A stretch of 64,000 bases of DNA from the NCBI GenBank assembly GCA_905213895.1, contig CAJMKE010000011.1, positions 1 through 64,000 of the forward strand, read 5' to 3'. The notes beneath the pieces are model-generated. The model worked only from the letters and a program-made list of their open reading frames with translations. It had not been told where the DNA came from and made no database searches. Position 1 is the first letter of the stretch. Each line of letters begins with the position of its first letter. Source of the stretch: an uncultured Alistipes sp. GTDB lineage: Bacteria > Bacteroidota > Bacteroidia > Bacteroidales > Rikenellaceae. This document shows positions 41,415 through 49,636 of this stretch, one piece after another. The position numbers and the translations under genes were made by a program.

Positions 41415-41441
41415 TCTCCGCATTCTTATAATCTACTTAAC

Positions 41442-41888
41442 TTACTTGCGATACTGTACGACTTTGCGTGCCTCCTTGGCAATGCGGTCGTCGATGCGGT
41501 AGAGTTTCTCGATTTGCAGCGGTTCGAGCACCTCTGCGAAGATATAGATATAACGTTGTTTCAATGACGAAGTGTTGATAGTGTTGGACAATCTCGTCGC
41601 AACCACTTTCAATGCGTTATCATTGGTCATCTCCTCCTTTTTGGTGCGTGCGATTTTGTTGTCCACCACTCTCGACATCTCCTTGCGGTATTCGCGGTAT
41701 ACCGGTTCGAATTTGGCTGCCTGGGCATCGGTCAGTTTGAGTTCGTCTTTCAGCATGCCGAGACGGGTCTGCATCAACTGCTCCCTTTTCGCCTTGTCGG
41801 CATCCGTCTGCGGTTTAGCCTGTGCGAAAACGTCCTGAACGAACATCGTTGCAATGATTGTGATTACAATCGAAATCATCTTTTTCAT
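41442..41888 (-). CDS. Periplasmic Spy/CpxP-like protein of the sigma operon
   Basis: A 148-residue exported helical protein: signal peptide about 1-22 (DVFAQ), then a basic helix-rich core with LKLTDAQAAKFEPVYREYR and VLEPLQIEKLYRIDD. It shares the pattern of T-D-x-Q helix, E-F-x-P-V-Y helix and C-terminal L-x-P-x-Q helix with the protein at 5641. It is the last gene behind an ECF sigma factor and its anti-sigma factor (41 bp gap), the position usually taken by an envelope-stress sensor or effector. Function is inferred from that. Confidence 0.65.
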   Translation of the reverse strand: MKKMISIVITIIATMFVQDVFAQAKPQTDADKAKREQLMQTRLGMLKDELKLTDAQAAKFEPVYREYRKEMSRVVDNKIARTKKEEMTNDNALKVVATRLSNTINTSSLKQRYIYIFAEVLEPLQIEKLYRIDDRIAKEARKVVQYRK

Positions 41889-41929
41889 AGTGCTTAAAGT
41901 TTTGATTTAATAATAGGTTGAAAAGTTAT

Positions 41930-42241
41930 TTAAAGGTAATTTATATCTTCGGGATACTCTACGGCATCGCTCGATATTTCGTATATCAGTTCGTCGGAGG
42001 CATTTTCCATCTGGGCTACCAGTTTGTCGAATTCGCTGTCGCCGCCATGCAGAAGTCCCGAATACGCCGCTATGCAAAACGCAAGACATGCTGCCGTTGC
42101 CGCCAGCGATACGGACCATCGCGATATTTTCCTGCCGGAACCGGATTCGCTCCCCGCCATTCGAATTGCGGCGCGGTTTGCCGATTTCGACTTCTCGAAG
42201 AATCCGTCCGGAATGTTGTATGGCATCTGTTTCATAATCAT
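41930..42241 (-). CDS. Probable anti-sigma factor (single-pass membrane protein)
   Basis: A 103-residue protein whose start codon overlaps the sigma stop codon (ATGA arrangement; a second ATG is 6 bp further on). The N-terminal ~40 residues are cytoplasmic and basic (PYNIPDGFFEKSKSANR), resembling the short N-termini of Bacteroidota anti-sigma factors; one membrane helix (about 47-65) is followed by a ~38-residue acidic periplasmic tail. No zinc motif is visible. Identity comes mainly from the sigma coupling. Confidence 0.65.
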   Translation of the reverse strand: MIMKQMPYNIPDGFFEKSKSANRAAIRMAGSESGSGRKISRWSVSLAATAACLAFCIAAYSGLLHGGDSEFDKLVAQMENASDELIYEISSDAVEYPEDINYL

Positions 42242-42804
42242 ATCTCTATTGTCGTTACTTCTCTTTTTACTTTCTGTACGGCGTAGTGGTAATTCGCTTT
42301 AAGCGTCGATACGCTTTGTCCGGTTATTTTGGAAATCTGCTCGAACGGCATCTCGTCGTAGTAGCGCATGTTGAACACGAGTTTCTGCTTCATCGGCAGT
42401 GCGACTACCGCGCGTTGCAGTTTGACGGATATTTCGTCTGCCGACGGAGATATTTCGCCCTCGAAGTCCGCCGACAACCGCTCGCTCAAAGTGTCTGCCG
42501 ACGTGAAAAAGCCCCACCTCCGCCGACGGTTCAGATGCTTGATGCACAGATTCGTCGCTATCTTATATAACCAGCCAATCAAAGAACCTTCGCTGTCGCC
42601 GCGAAAACCGTGCACATTGGTGAACGCCGTTACGAACGTATCCTGCAATATGTCTTCCGCGTCTTCGTGCAATACGACTATGCGCCGTATGTGCCAGTAC
42701 AGCCGTTCGCTGTACCGTCCGATGATTGCATCGAACGCTCCGGTCAAATCGCAACGCGATTTTATGGAATCCAATATGTCGGATATACTTTCGGTATTCC
42801 CCAT
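42238..42804 (-). CDS. ECF-type RNA polymerase sigma factor
   Basis: A 188-residue sigma-70-family protein. Region 2 (about 15-85: AFDAIIGRYSERLYWHIRRI, EDAEDILQDTFVTAFTNV, GWLYKIATNLCIKHLNRRRR) and region 4 (about 125-188: LPMKQKLVFNMRYYDEMPFEQISKITG-type helix-turn-helix) are clear. The ATG start MGNTES is chosen; 42 bp upstream there is an in-frame TTG. It overlaps the anti-sigma gene by 4 bp and is 69 bp behind the CapA gene. The autoregulated promoter cannot be read with certainty. Confidence 0.95.
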   Translation of the reverse strand: MGNTESISDILDSIKSRCDLTGAFDAIIGRYSERLYWHIRRIVVLHEDAEDILQDTFVTAFTNVHGFRGDSEGSLIGWLYKIATNLCIKHLNRRRRWGFFTSADTLSERLSADFEGEISPSADEISVKLQRAVVALPMKQKLVFNMRYYDEMPFEQISKITGQSVSTLKANYHYAVQKVKREVTTIEI

Positions 42805-42873
42805 CGTTTGCAAGCGGTTTCGGTAAATAGATACGTTGTCGGGCAAAAGGTTAAAAACGGACGTCGAAAAATT

Positions 42874-43935
42874 TTACGGGACGATAATTCCGTCGGTGTC
42901 AGCCATGAACCTTTCGTATGACGGGCGTTGTACGGCGTCCATTTTCAATGTGTCGCCTATGCCGCGCGGTATGGCGGCGTAATCGGGCAGGCAAACCCAT
43001 ACGGGAGTGCAGACGGACGAAAAAGAGAGGTCGTCGATATGCTTGACAATCTCGACCTCGGCGATTATTCCGCCGTCGCTGTAACGCCATCTCTGATTGG
43101 ATATGAAATTGCCGAGGGAATAGAACGTTACCGCCGAATCCGAACATTCGCACGGCTGTACTACATGTGGGTGAGAGCCTATTATGACCGGAACTCCGTT
43201 GGCGTGCAGGAATGCCGCCAGTTCACGCTGGGCTGCGTTTTCGCGTCGCGAATACTCTTCGCCCCAGTGCATGAACGCAACCGTGCAGTCGGCAGTCGCG
43301 GCGCGCCTTATGTCCTCGCGTATGGCGGTCGTGTCTATTCGGTTTACGATTATTCCGTCGCCTGCGGAGTTTCCGTTGGTGCCGTAAGTGTAATTGAGCA
43401 GTGCTATGCGCATACCCTTGCGGTCGATGAACAGAGGGTTGTTGGCAAGGTAGTCGGTGCTGTCGGCAAATACTCCGGTGTGGGCGATTCCGCGCTCGTC
43501 GAGATGACGGATAGTCCGCATTACGCCGTCCGCTCCGTAATCCAGAGAATGGTTGTTAGCCAGCACGACGGCATCCGTACCCGCGTTTTTAAGGGCATCG
43601 GCTATGGCGACCGGCGAACGGAAGCGGGGATAGCCCGTGTACGGTCCGGTGTCGGACAGCGTGGTTTCGAGATTGGCAATGACGATATCCGCCCGTTTCA
43701 GAATCGGGGCGACATACTTGAATGAATCGTTGAAATCGTATCCGTTATCTCTGTGCGCTCTCGATATTTGCGGCGTGTGAGCCATGACGTCGCCGATAAA
43801 TGCGATTTTGACGCTCTGCCGTATGCTCGGAGCCGGTCTTTCGTCGTGCGGCGACGGCAGAACGCCTCGCAAAATACATATCGCAACGAATATTGCAGCC
43901 GTTATCGCGAATATTTTTATCGGACGGGAGAGCAT
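42874..43935 (-). CDS. CapA-like metallophosphoesterase (poly-gamma-glutamate synthesis family)
   Basis: A 353-residue protein with one N-terminal membrane anchor (about 8-26) and the PGA_cap domain: VKIAFIGDVMAH, DIVIANLETTLSD, VVLANNHSLDYG, FMHWGEEYS, IIGSHPHVVQP, FYSLGNFISNQ. Those are the calcineurin-like metal motifs of CapA enzymes. Although named for capsule synthesis, many members act on other substrates and no capsule genes are near. It starts 6 bp behind DUF4491 and lies 69 bp ahead of the sigma gene, so it may be in the same transcript. Confidence 0.9.
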   Translation of the reverse strand: MLSRPIKIFAITAAIFVAICILRGVLPSPHDERPAPSIRQSVKIAFIGDVMAHTPQISRAHRDNGYDFNDSFKYVAPILKRADIVIANLETTLSDTGPYTGYPRFRSPVAIADALKNAGTDAVVLANNHSLDYGADGVMRTIRHLDERGIAHTGVFADSTDYLANNPLFIDRKGMRIALLNYTYGTNGNSAGDGIIVNRIDTTAIREDIRRAATADCTVAFMHWGEEYSRRENAAQRELAAFLHANGVPVIIGSHPHVVQPCECSDSAVTFYSLGNFISNQRWRYSDGGIIAEVEIVKHIDDLSFSSVCTPVWVCLPDYAAIPRGIGDTLKMDAVQRPSYERFMADTDGIIVP

Positions 43936-43941
43936 CGGAGA

Positions 43942-44232
43942 TTAACGTTTATCTTCACGCTTAGGAAACCACCCTTTCTCCACCCTCTTTCGCTGTTCGA
44001 ACAGTTCGCCGATACTCCAAAACGACGATGCGCCCCATACAGCCAGCAAGGTAGACCATAATACGTCGTCGACGAACAGCGAGCCTGCGACGGCGGCTAT
44101 GCCCATAAGTAGAAATGCCCACCAGCATTTTACGCCGAAATAGTACTCGCCCTTTATGACGAGCGGATGGAATATGCCTATGACGACGAATGTCGCCACT
44201 CCTATTATAAGTCCTGTGAAATGTAGATGCAT
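43942..44232 (-). CDS. DUF4491 membrane protein
   Basis: A 96-residue protein with three hydrophobic segments (about 5-20, 33-50, 54-70) and a basic C-terminal tail ending WFPKREDKR. MHLHFTGLIIG, FHPLVIKGEYYFG and WWAFLLMG match DUF4491, a small Bacteroidota membrane family of unknown role. A -7 element TATATTTG is at 44247-44254 on this strand. It starts the CapA/sigma run. Confidence 0.85.
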   Translation of the reverse strand: MHLHFTGLIIGVATFVVIGIFHPLVIKGEYYFGVKCWWAFLLMGIAAVAGSLFVDDVLWSTLLAVWGASSFWSIGELFEQRKRVEKGWFPKREDKR

Positions 44233-44255
44233 ACCGTTATTTTTTGCAAATATAA

Positions 44256-44286
44256 ACAAAAAGGGCGATTCGTTGAAATCGCCCTT
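44256..44286 (-). terminator. Terminator after the porin gene
   Basis: On the minus strand AAGGGCGATT pairs with AATCGCCCTT, followed by TTTGTTT. Confidence 0.85.
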
Positions 44287-44308
44287 GTGATTTATGCCGG
44301 TTCAGCCG

Positions 44309-45679
44309 TTAGAAATTGTACTGCATCATGAAATTGACGCGCTGACCGTGATGTTTCAGACCGTCCATGTTCTTGCGGCTCGCCCACAGATATTCGGCTG
44401 CAATCTGGAAACGCTTGGTTATGTTGCAGAAGATGTTGCCGAAGATATATTGTCCCATGCGATACTCGTCGGTCGCATAGTATCCGTTCTTCTTGCAGAC
44501 GGTTACCGCCGAATATCCGCCCGATATGGATACGTTGCGCCAGAGGTTGATTTGTGCGGCAGCCTGCCAGCCGTACATAGGCATGGTCTGTATCGACGAC
44601 GTTTTCAAAGGATTCGGCGTGAAGTCGAGTCCCGAACCTGTCAAATCCTGAATGTAAGGGGTGATGCCTTCACCGTAGACGCCGTTGAAGAAGAGTTGGA
44701 AAACTCTGCCGATATGGATATTGCCGCTCGCCTGTACGCCCCAGCCGAAGAGTGCGGTATTGCTGTCGGTCGTATCGTTGTGCAGATACATGTCGCGGAA
44801 TACTGCGGATGCGCGGATGTGGCTCTGACGGTGTTTGCCCCAAGCGACCTGCAAATAGACCGGAAAATCGGGAACACGCTGCGGAATAGGATTGAATGTC
44901 GTCCCGTAGGTACCCGAAACGTGTGGCATCTCGGCGGCGACACCGAATTTCATGTGGTCGCGGGCGAAAGATACCTCGTAGCGGAGAACCGTTGCGAAAT
45001 TGAAGTTGTAGGCATTAGGACCCTGAAAATCGATTGTGCGGGGCGCAGCCGTCAGGTCGCAGAAAGTGGTTATGTCGCGACCGATGGTCAGACCGAGGAA
45101 CGAAACATAGCCCGAGCGCAGACGCGGAGTGTAACTGCCCTGACGACCGCCGCGGAAATCGGCGTCGAAGAATATCACTACCCGACCGAGACAGCGGCTG
45201 TTGGCTATTCCGCGGAAATAGATGCGCGAAGTCGTTGCGTCCATTTCGAGTTTCTGCTTGTCGGCATAGTTGCGAATCATCGGTATGTCGTAAGGCACGA
45301 CGTCGATGTTGTTGATGGTGCTGTTGAAGCCGTATGCGAGTCGGAGATTCACGTATCCGCCTATGGCGAACGAGAACGTATTGCGGCTGTTGGCGAAAAT
45401 CACGCTCGGTGCGGATACCTGCTGGAATCCTGCGCGAGTGGTTTCGCGGTGGTCCTGAATCGCGCTGCGAACGGCGACGTTTTTCTGCTCGACGAGTCTT
45501 TGCTGTGCGAACATCGGGTCGTAATTGGGATTGTTACGATATATCGTATCGGTTTCCTTTACCGATATGATATAAACCGCAGGTTCGTCGCTGTTGCGAT
45601 TCCGCGAATTGTGACGACGTTGTGCCGATGCTCCGACCGACAGTGAGGTCACCAAGAATAAGAGTAGAAATTTTTTCAT
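44309..45679 (-). CDS. DcaP-like outer membrane porin
   Basis: A 456-residue outer membrane protein: signal peptide about 1-19 (GASAQ), a basic linker, a possible coiled-coil stretch (about 55-85: FAQQRLVEQKNVAVRSAIQ), then a ~350-residue barrel with FSFAIGGYVNLRLAYGF, RIYFRGIANSRCLGRVVIF and the terminal RVNFMMQYNF, ending in Phe. The layout fits trimeric DcaP-type porins with an N-terminal coiled coil. The start MKKFLLL is preferred to a TTG six bases earlier. Its cargo is unknown. It is monocistronic. Confidence 0.8.
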   Translation of the reverse strand: MKKFLLLFLVTSLSVGASAQRRHNSRNRNSDEPAVYIISVKETDTIYRNNPNYDPMFAQQRLVEQKNVAVRSAIQDHRETTRAGFQQVSAPSVIFANSRNTFSFAIGGYVNLRLAYGFNSTINNIDVVPYDIPMIRNYADKQKLEMDATTSRIYFRGIANSRCLGRVVIFFDADFRGGRQGSYTPRLRSGYVSFLGLTIGRDITTFCDLTAAPRTIDFQGPNAYNFNFATVLRYEVSFARDHMKFGVAAEMPHVSGTYGTTFNPIPQRVPDFPVYLQVAWGKHRQSHIRASAVFRDMYLHNDTTDSNTALFGWGVQASGNIHIGRVFQLFFNGVYGEGITPYIQDLTGSGLDFTPNPLKTSSIQTMPMYGWQAAAQINLWRNVSISGGYSAVTVCKKNGYYATDEYRMGQYIFGNIFCNITKRFQIAAEYLWASRKNMDGLKHHGQRVNFMMQYNF

Positions 45680-45835
45680 AAACAAACTTTTTTGTTTCGT
45701 TGAATGTTTTGTTGTAAACTAACCGTCGCATGAAAATACAAGTTGTATGCCAACCCGAAATCGGCGTCGGCATCGTAATTGAGGGATAATTAGCGGCATT
45801 CGGAGATTGTTGCCGAATAATGTCCCGCCCGATGT

Positions 45836-45870
45836 CATTAAAGGCATTAACGACCTTAAAGTCTTTAAGG
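45836..45870. repeat. Intergenic short repeat, copy D
   Basis: TTAACGACCTTAAAGTCTTT at 45847-45866 matches the core of copies A and B with one change. It includes the palindrome CCTTAAAGTCTTTAAGG. The last bases form the weak -33 element of the next promoter. Confidence 0.65.
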
Positions 45871-45894
45871 AACAAATAAATTTTAGTATATTTG
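45864..45894 (+). promoter_or_regulatory. Near-leaderless promoter of the metallophosphoesterase gene
   Basis: TATATTTG (45887-45894) and TTTA (45864-45867) with a 19-bp spacer. The ATG at 45900 begins 5 bp after the -7 element. Confidence 0.65.
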
Positions 45895-45899
45895 CTGCC

Positions 45900-47084
45900 A
45901 TGATAACGTTTATAACCATTCTCATAGCCGCTTCCGTCGTTCTGCTCGACTATCTGTTTTACCGGCGCACTATATCGGGCTGGGACAGCCGCTTCGCACG
46001 CATGGTTGCGGTCGCCGCATTGGCGGTTACCGATACGCTTCCAGTCATTTCACTATTGATATTCAAATGTCTGTTGTCGGACATTTCGCAAACGGCGATG
46101 ACGGTCGGGATGTGGATGCAGACCCTCTATTTCCTTACCGTACTGCCGAGAATCGCCTTTTATGCCGGATTCCTTCCGATACGGAACCGGCGAATCGGGC
46201 TGACGGTCGGGACGGTGCTTTGTGCAGCCGTACTGTCGATACTGCTGGTCAGCATATTGCACACGCGCAAGAATATAGAGGTCAAGGAGTGCGAATTGAA
46301 GTTCGCTTCGCTTCCTGCGGCATTCGACGGTTACAGAATCGCATTCTTTTCCGACCTGCATGTCGGCTCGATGCTCAATCCCGAAAAGGAGATACGTAAT
46401 GTTGTGGACAGAATAAACGGTCTGCATCCCGACCTCGTGATTTTCGGAGGGGATTTGGTGAATATCCGTCATACGGAGTTGTCGGACGAAATCAAACGGA
46501 TTCTGGGCGGCATCGACGCTCCGGACGGAGTGGTGTCGGTAATGGGGAATCACGATACCGGCATATATATCAAAGATACGATAGCGCTGCCGAGAGCGGA
46601 AAACATGCGCATGGTGGAGACTGCAATGAAGGATATGGGCTGGACGACGTTAAGGGACAGTACGGTATATGTGGCGCGCGGCAGCGACTCGATTTCGGTA
46701 ACGGGGTTCGATTTCACGGATGCATTGCTCGAATACCGCCATTCTTTTTCCGTTTCGGAAGAGTACGATACGAAGCCGATATTCGCCGACGTTCCGGATT
46801 CGGTATTCAACGTAACGGTGAGCCACATGCCGCAATTATGGTGCAATATAACTGATGCAAATCACGGAAATCTGACTTTGGCAGGACATGTGCATGCAAC
46901 GCAGATAAAATTCGAGTACAAAGATATAAGAATCTCTCCCGCAATGCTTATGTATAAGGAGTGGAGCGGGCTGTATGGTGAAGGCGAACACAGGCTGTAT
47001 ATCAACGACGGTGTCGGAAATGTCGGTTTTTATATGCGAATCGGTGCGCGTCCCGAAATTACGTTGTTAAAATTGCGCAATTAA
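45900..47084 (+). CDS. Membrane-anchored metallophosphoesterase
   Basis: A 394-residue protein with four N-terminal membrane helices (about 3-22, 36-60, 70-90, 105-125) and a calcineurin-like phosphoesterase domain (about 150-385). The metal motifs are FFSDLHVGSM, FGGDLVN, GNHDTG, VSHMP and AGHVHATQI. The arrangement is that of the YkuE/YaeI-like group, which includes UDP-diacylglucosamine-type and phosphodiester hydrolases. The ATG at 45900 is chosen because the promoter ends 5 bp ahead of it and the extra upstream frame runs through the repeat. Substrate unknown. Confidence 0.9.
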   Translation: MITFITILIAASVVLLDYLFYRRTISGWDSRFARMVAVAALAVTDTLPVISLLIFKCLLSDISQTAMTVGMWMQTLYFLTVLPRIAFYAGFLPIRNRRIGLTVGTVLCAAVLSILLVSILHTRKNIEVKECELKFASLPAAFDGYRIAFFSDLHVGSMLNPEKEIRNVVDRINGLHPDLVIFGGDLVNIRHTELSDEIKRILGGIDAPDGVVSVMGNHDTGIYIKDTIALPRAENMRMVETAMKDMGWTTLRDSTVYVARGSDSISVTGFDFTDALLEYRHSFSVSEEYDTKPIFADVPDSVFNVTVSHMPQLWCNITDANHGNLTLAGHVHATQIKFEYKDIRISPAMLMYKEWSGLYGEGEHRLYINDGVGNVGFYMRIGARPEITLLKLRN

Positions 47085-47097
47085 CCGCTTTTTGCTA

Positions 47098-47105
47098 TAA
47101 ATTTG
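47098..47105 (+). promoter_or_regulatory. -7 element of the efflux operon
   Basis: TAAATTTG, 46 bp before the TolC gene; the best -33 candidate (ATTG) is 22 bp upstream. Confidence 0.5.
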
Positions 47106-47151
47106 CGCGCTCGGAAATATATGACGGACAATTAAGATATTAGAGATAGTA

Positions 47152-48633
47152 ATGAGAAAAGTTGTATTGACATTAGCCGCCATCGCTTCGGCTGCCGTTT
47201 GTTCGGCGCAGATGCGCAGCGGCACCATCACATTGGAGGATGCCGTGAACCTCACGATGGAAAGCAATCCTACGCTGAAAGCGTTGGAGTACGAGGAGAA
47301 AGCCGCCAAACGCGAACGCCAGGCGGCGATAGGACTTTTCATGCCGAACATCAGCGTGAAGGGTGCCTATTCGTATCTCGGAAAGGATGTGGATATAAGT
47401 TTCAACGACCTTAAAGGCGGGGTCTCCAATGCCGCGGGCGAACTGATGAAGAATCCGGCACTTGTGGCGATACTCCAAAATCCGCAACTCGGACCTATCG
47501 TCCAGCCGATACTTTCGGACATGCAGGGAGGACTGAATACCCTGCTCGGTCTCGACTGGGCTTATACGCTCCAAAAGCAGAGTTTCGGATTCATCGGCGG
47601 CGACGTTACGATGCCGATTTTCATGGGCGGCAAAATCATCGCAGCCAATAAAGCCGCGAAAATCAACGAAAAGACGATTGTCGAGCAGGGCGCGCAGCAG
47701 AGAAATGCGCTGATGTCCGAAATCGTGGAGCGGTATTTCGGATACGCTCTTGCGTTGAATGTCGTCGATGTCCGCCGTAAGGTGGTCGCCGGAGTGGAGC
47801 AGCATTTAAGGGACATTCAGTCGCTCGAAAAGAACGGCATGGTCGCCCAGACCGAACGTCTTTACGTCGAGTACAAACTCGCCGAGGCGCAGCGCGAACT
47901 GCTCAACTCGGAGTTGCAGGCTGAAACCGTGGGCAGCGCACTGTGCAACACTCTCGGTACCGATTCGGCTGCGACGCCGGTTACCGCAATGTTCGTCATG
48001 GACGCTATCGAAACGCTCGAATACTACCAGCGTGTCGCCGAAGACAACAACCCGCTTCTGAATCAGGTGGATTTGAAACGGCAGTTGGCGAAACAGAACG
48101 TGAACGTGCATCGCGCCGACTTCTTTCCGCAAATCGTGGCGATGGGCGGCGGAACGTTCTATAATTATCAGGTTACCAAGATGCTGCCTCGCTGGGCAGT
48201 CGGCGTCGGATTCAATTTCAAGATTTTCGACGGTCTGAACCGCGAATACAAGTATTCGGCTGCGAAAAATACGATGCGCCGTGTGGAGGCGTTGCAGACG
48301 AAAGCGGAAAAGGACATAGCCATCCTTGTGGAGAGCATCTACAACAAGATGATAAACTATCGCAACCAGATTACCTCCATAGAGTCGTCCATAGCCTTCG
48401 CCGAAGAGTATCTGCGCGCCAAGAATGCCGCATACCTCGAAGGCATGGGAACGTCTACCGATTTGATAGATGCGGAACTGAATCTCGCGAAAGTGAAAAT
48501 CGAGCGTATGCAGGCTGCCTACAATTTCGACCTCTATCTCGCCAAACTGCTCGAAGCGGCGGGAATCAGCGACGAATTCATGACCTATTCCCGCAGCATC
48601 AACGCACGTCAGATAACTTACAATAAACAATAA
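47152..48633 (+). CDS. TolC-family outer membrane efflux protein
   Basis: A 493-residue protein with a signal peptide ending CSAQ and two OEP repeats (about 20-255 and 280-480) of long helices and short barrel strands: ITLEDAVNLTMESNPTLKALEYE, SVKGAYSYLGKD, ADFFPQIVAMGGG. It forms the exit duct for the HlyD/ABC-2 genes behind it; the next gene starts 14 bp later. The insert at about 110-135 (LGPIVQPILSDMQGG) is slightly long for the family. Start and length are unambiguous. Confidence 0.93.
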   Translation: MRKVVLTLAAIASAAVCSAQMRSGTITLEDAVNLTMESNPTLKALEYEEKAAKRERQAAIGLFMPNISVKGAYSYLGKDVDISFNDLKGGVSNAAGELMKNPALVAILQNPQLGPIVQPILSDMQGGLNTLLGLDWAYTLQKQSFGFIGGDVTMPIFMGGKIIAANKAAKINEKTIVEQGAQQRNALMSEIVERYFGYALALNVVDVRRKVVAGVEQHLRDIQSLEKNGMVAQTERLYVEYKLAEAQRELLNSELQAETVGSALCNTLGTDSAATPVTAMFVMDAIETLEYYQRVAEDNNPLLNQVDLKRQLAKQNVNVHRADFFPQIVAMGGGTFYNYQVTKMLPRWAVGVGFNFKIFDGLNREYKYSAAKNTMRRVEALQTKAEKDIAILVESIYNKMINYRNQITSIESSIAFAEEYLRAKNAAYLEGMGTSTDLIDAELNLAKVKIERMQAAYNFDLYLAKLLEAAGISDEFMTYSRSINARQITYNKQ

Positions 48634-48647
48634 TAACGCAGAAAGAT

Positions 48648-49634
48648 ATGAAAAAGGTAAACATTTTGGGAATTCTGATAGCGGTGGCGATTATCGTCGT
48701 TGCGATTATCGCGCTGGGCTGGTATCTGGTCAAGAGCGAGCCGGTGCTGATTCAGGGAACCGTCGAATGCACCTCGTATAAGGCTTCGTCGAAAATCCCC
48801 GGACGAATCGAATCCATGAAGGTCGAGCAGGGACAGCATGTCGAAAAGGGACAGTTGCTCTATGTTCTTTCGACACCGGAACTCAACGCCAAACTCCAAC
48901 AGGCGGAGGCTGTGCGCAGTGCCGCGAAGGCTCTCGATGCAAAGGCACTGGCGGGTGCGCGCGCCCAGCAGATAGAGGCGGCTCTCAATCTGTGGCAGAA
49001 GGCGCAGGCGGGCAAGGAACTCGCACAGAAGACATACGAGCGTGTTCAGAACCTCTATCGCGACGGTGTGGTTCCGGCACAGAAACTCGATGAGGCGAAG
49101 GCGAACTACGACGCTATGGTCGCGACCGAAAGCGCGGCGCATTCGCAATACCAACTCGCGCTCGACGGAGCGAGCAAGGAGGAGAAGGCTGCGGCTGCGG
49201 CTCAGGTGCGTCAGGCGCAAGGCGCAGTCAATGAAGTGGAATCCTATATCGGCGATGCCATGGTATATTCGCCTGTAACGGGCGAAGTCTCGACCGTGAT
49301 TTCCGAAGAGGGCGAACTCGTCGGCAGCGGCTATCCTGTCGTTACGATACTCGACATGACGGATGCGTGGGTTACGTTCAACGTAAAAGAGACCATGATG
49401 CCCAAAATTCAAATGGGCAAGAGAATACTGGCTTACATTCCTGCTCTCGACCGTAACGTGGAACTCGAAGTTACGTACATTGCGGTGCAGGCTGATTTCG
49501 CGACTTGGAATGCGACGCGCACGCAGGGCGGCTTCGACATCCGCACGTTCGCCGTCAAGATGAAGCCGGTGGACGGAACGGAGAATCTTCGTCCGGGCAT
49601 GAGCGCAATCGTAAATTGGAGTGAAATAGAATAG
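48648..49634 (+). CDS. HlyD-family membrane fusion protein
   Basis: A 328-residue periplasmic adaptor: one N-terminal membrane helix (about 5-25), a beta-barrel/lipoyl part (TVECTSYKASSKIPGRIESM, VEKGQLLYVLSTPEL), a long Ala-rich helical hairpin (about 75-185) that reaches TolC, the second lipoyl half (DAMVYSPVTGEVSTVI) and the final barrel (DAWVTFNVKE). It closely resembles the YbhG/YhiI group used with ABC-2 exporters. It is 2 bp ahead of the first permease gene. Confidence 0.93.
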   Translation: MKKVNILGILIAVAIIVVAIIALGWYLVKSEPVLIQGTVECTSYKASSKIPGRIESMKVEQGQHVEKGQLLYVLSTPELNAKLQQAEAVRSAAKALDAKALAGARAQQIEAALNLWQKAQAGKELAQKTYERVQNLYRDGVVPAQKLDEAKANYDAMVATESAAHSQYQLALDGASKEEKAAAAAQVRQAQGAVNEVESYIGDAMVYSPVTGEVSTVISEEGELVGSGYPVVTILDMTDAWVTFNVKETMMPKIQMGKRILAYIPALDRNVELEVTYIAVQADFATWNATRTQGGFDIRTFAVKMKPVDGTENLRPGMSAIVNWSEIE

Positions 49635-49636
49635 CG

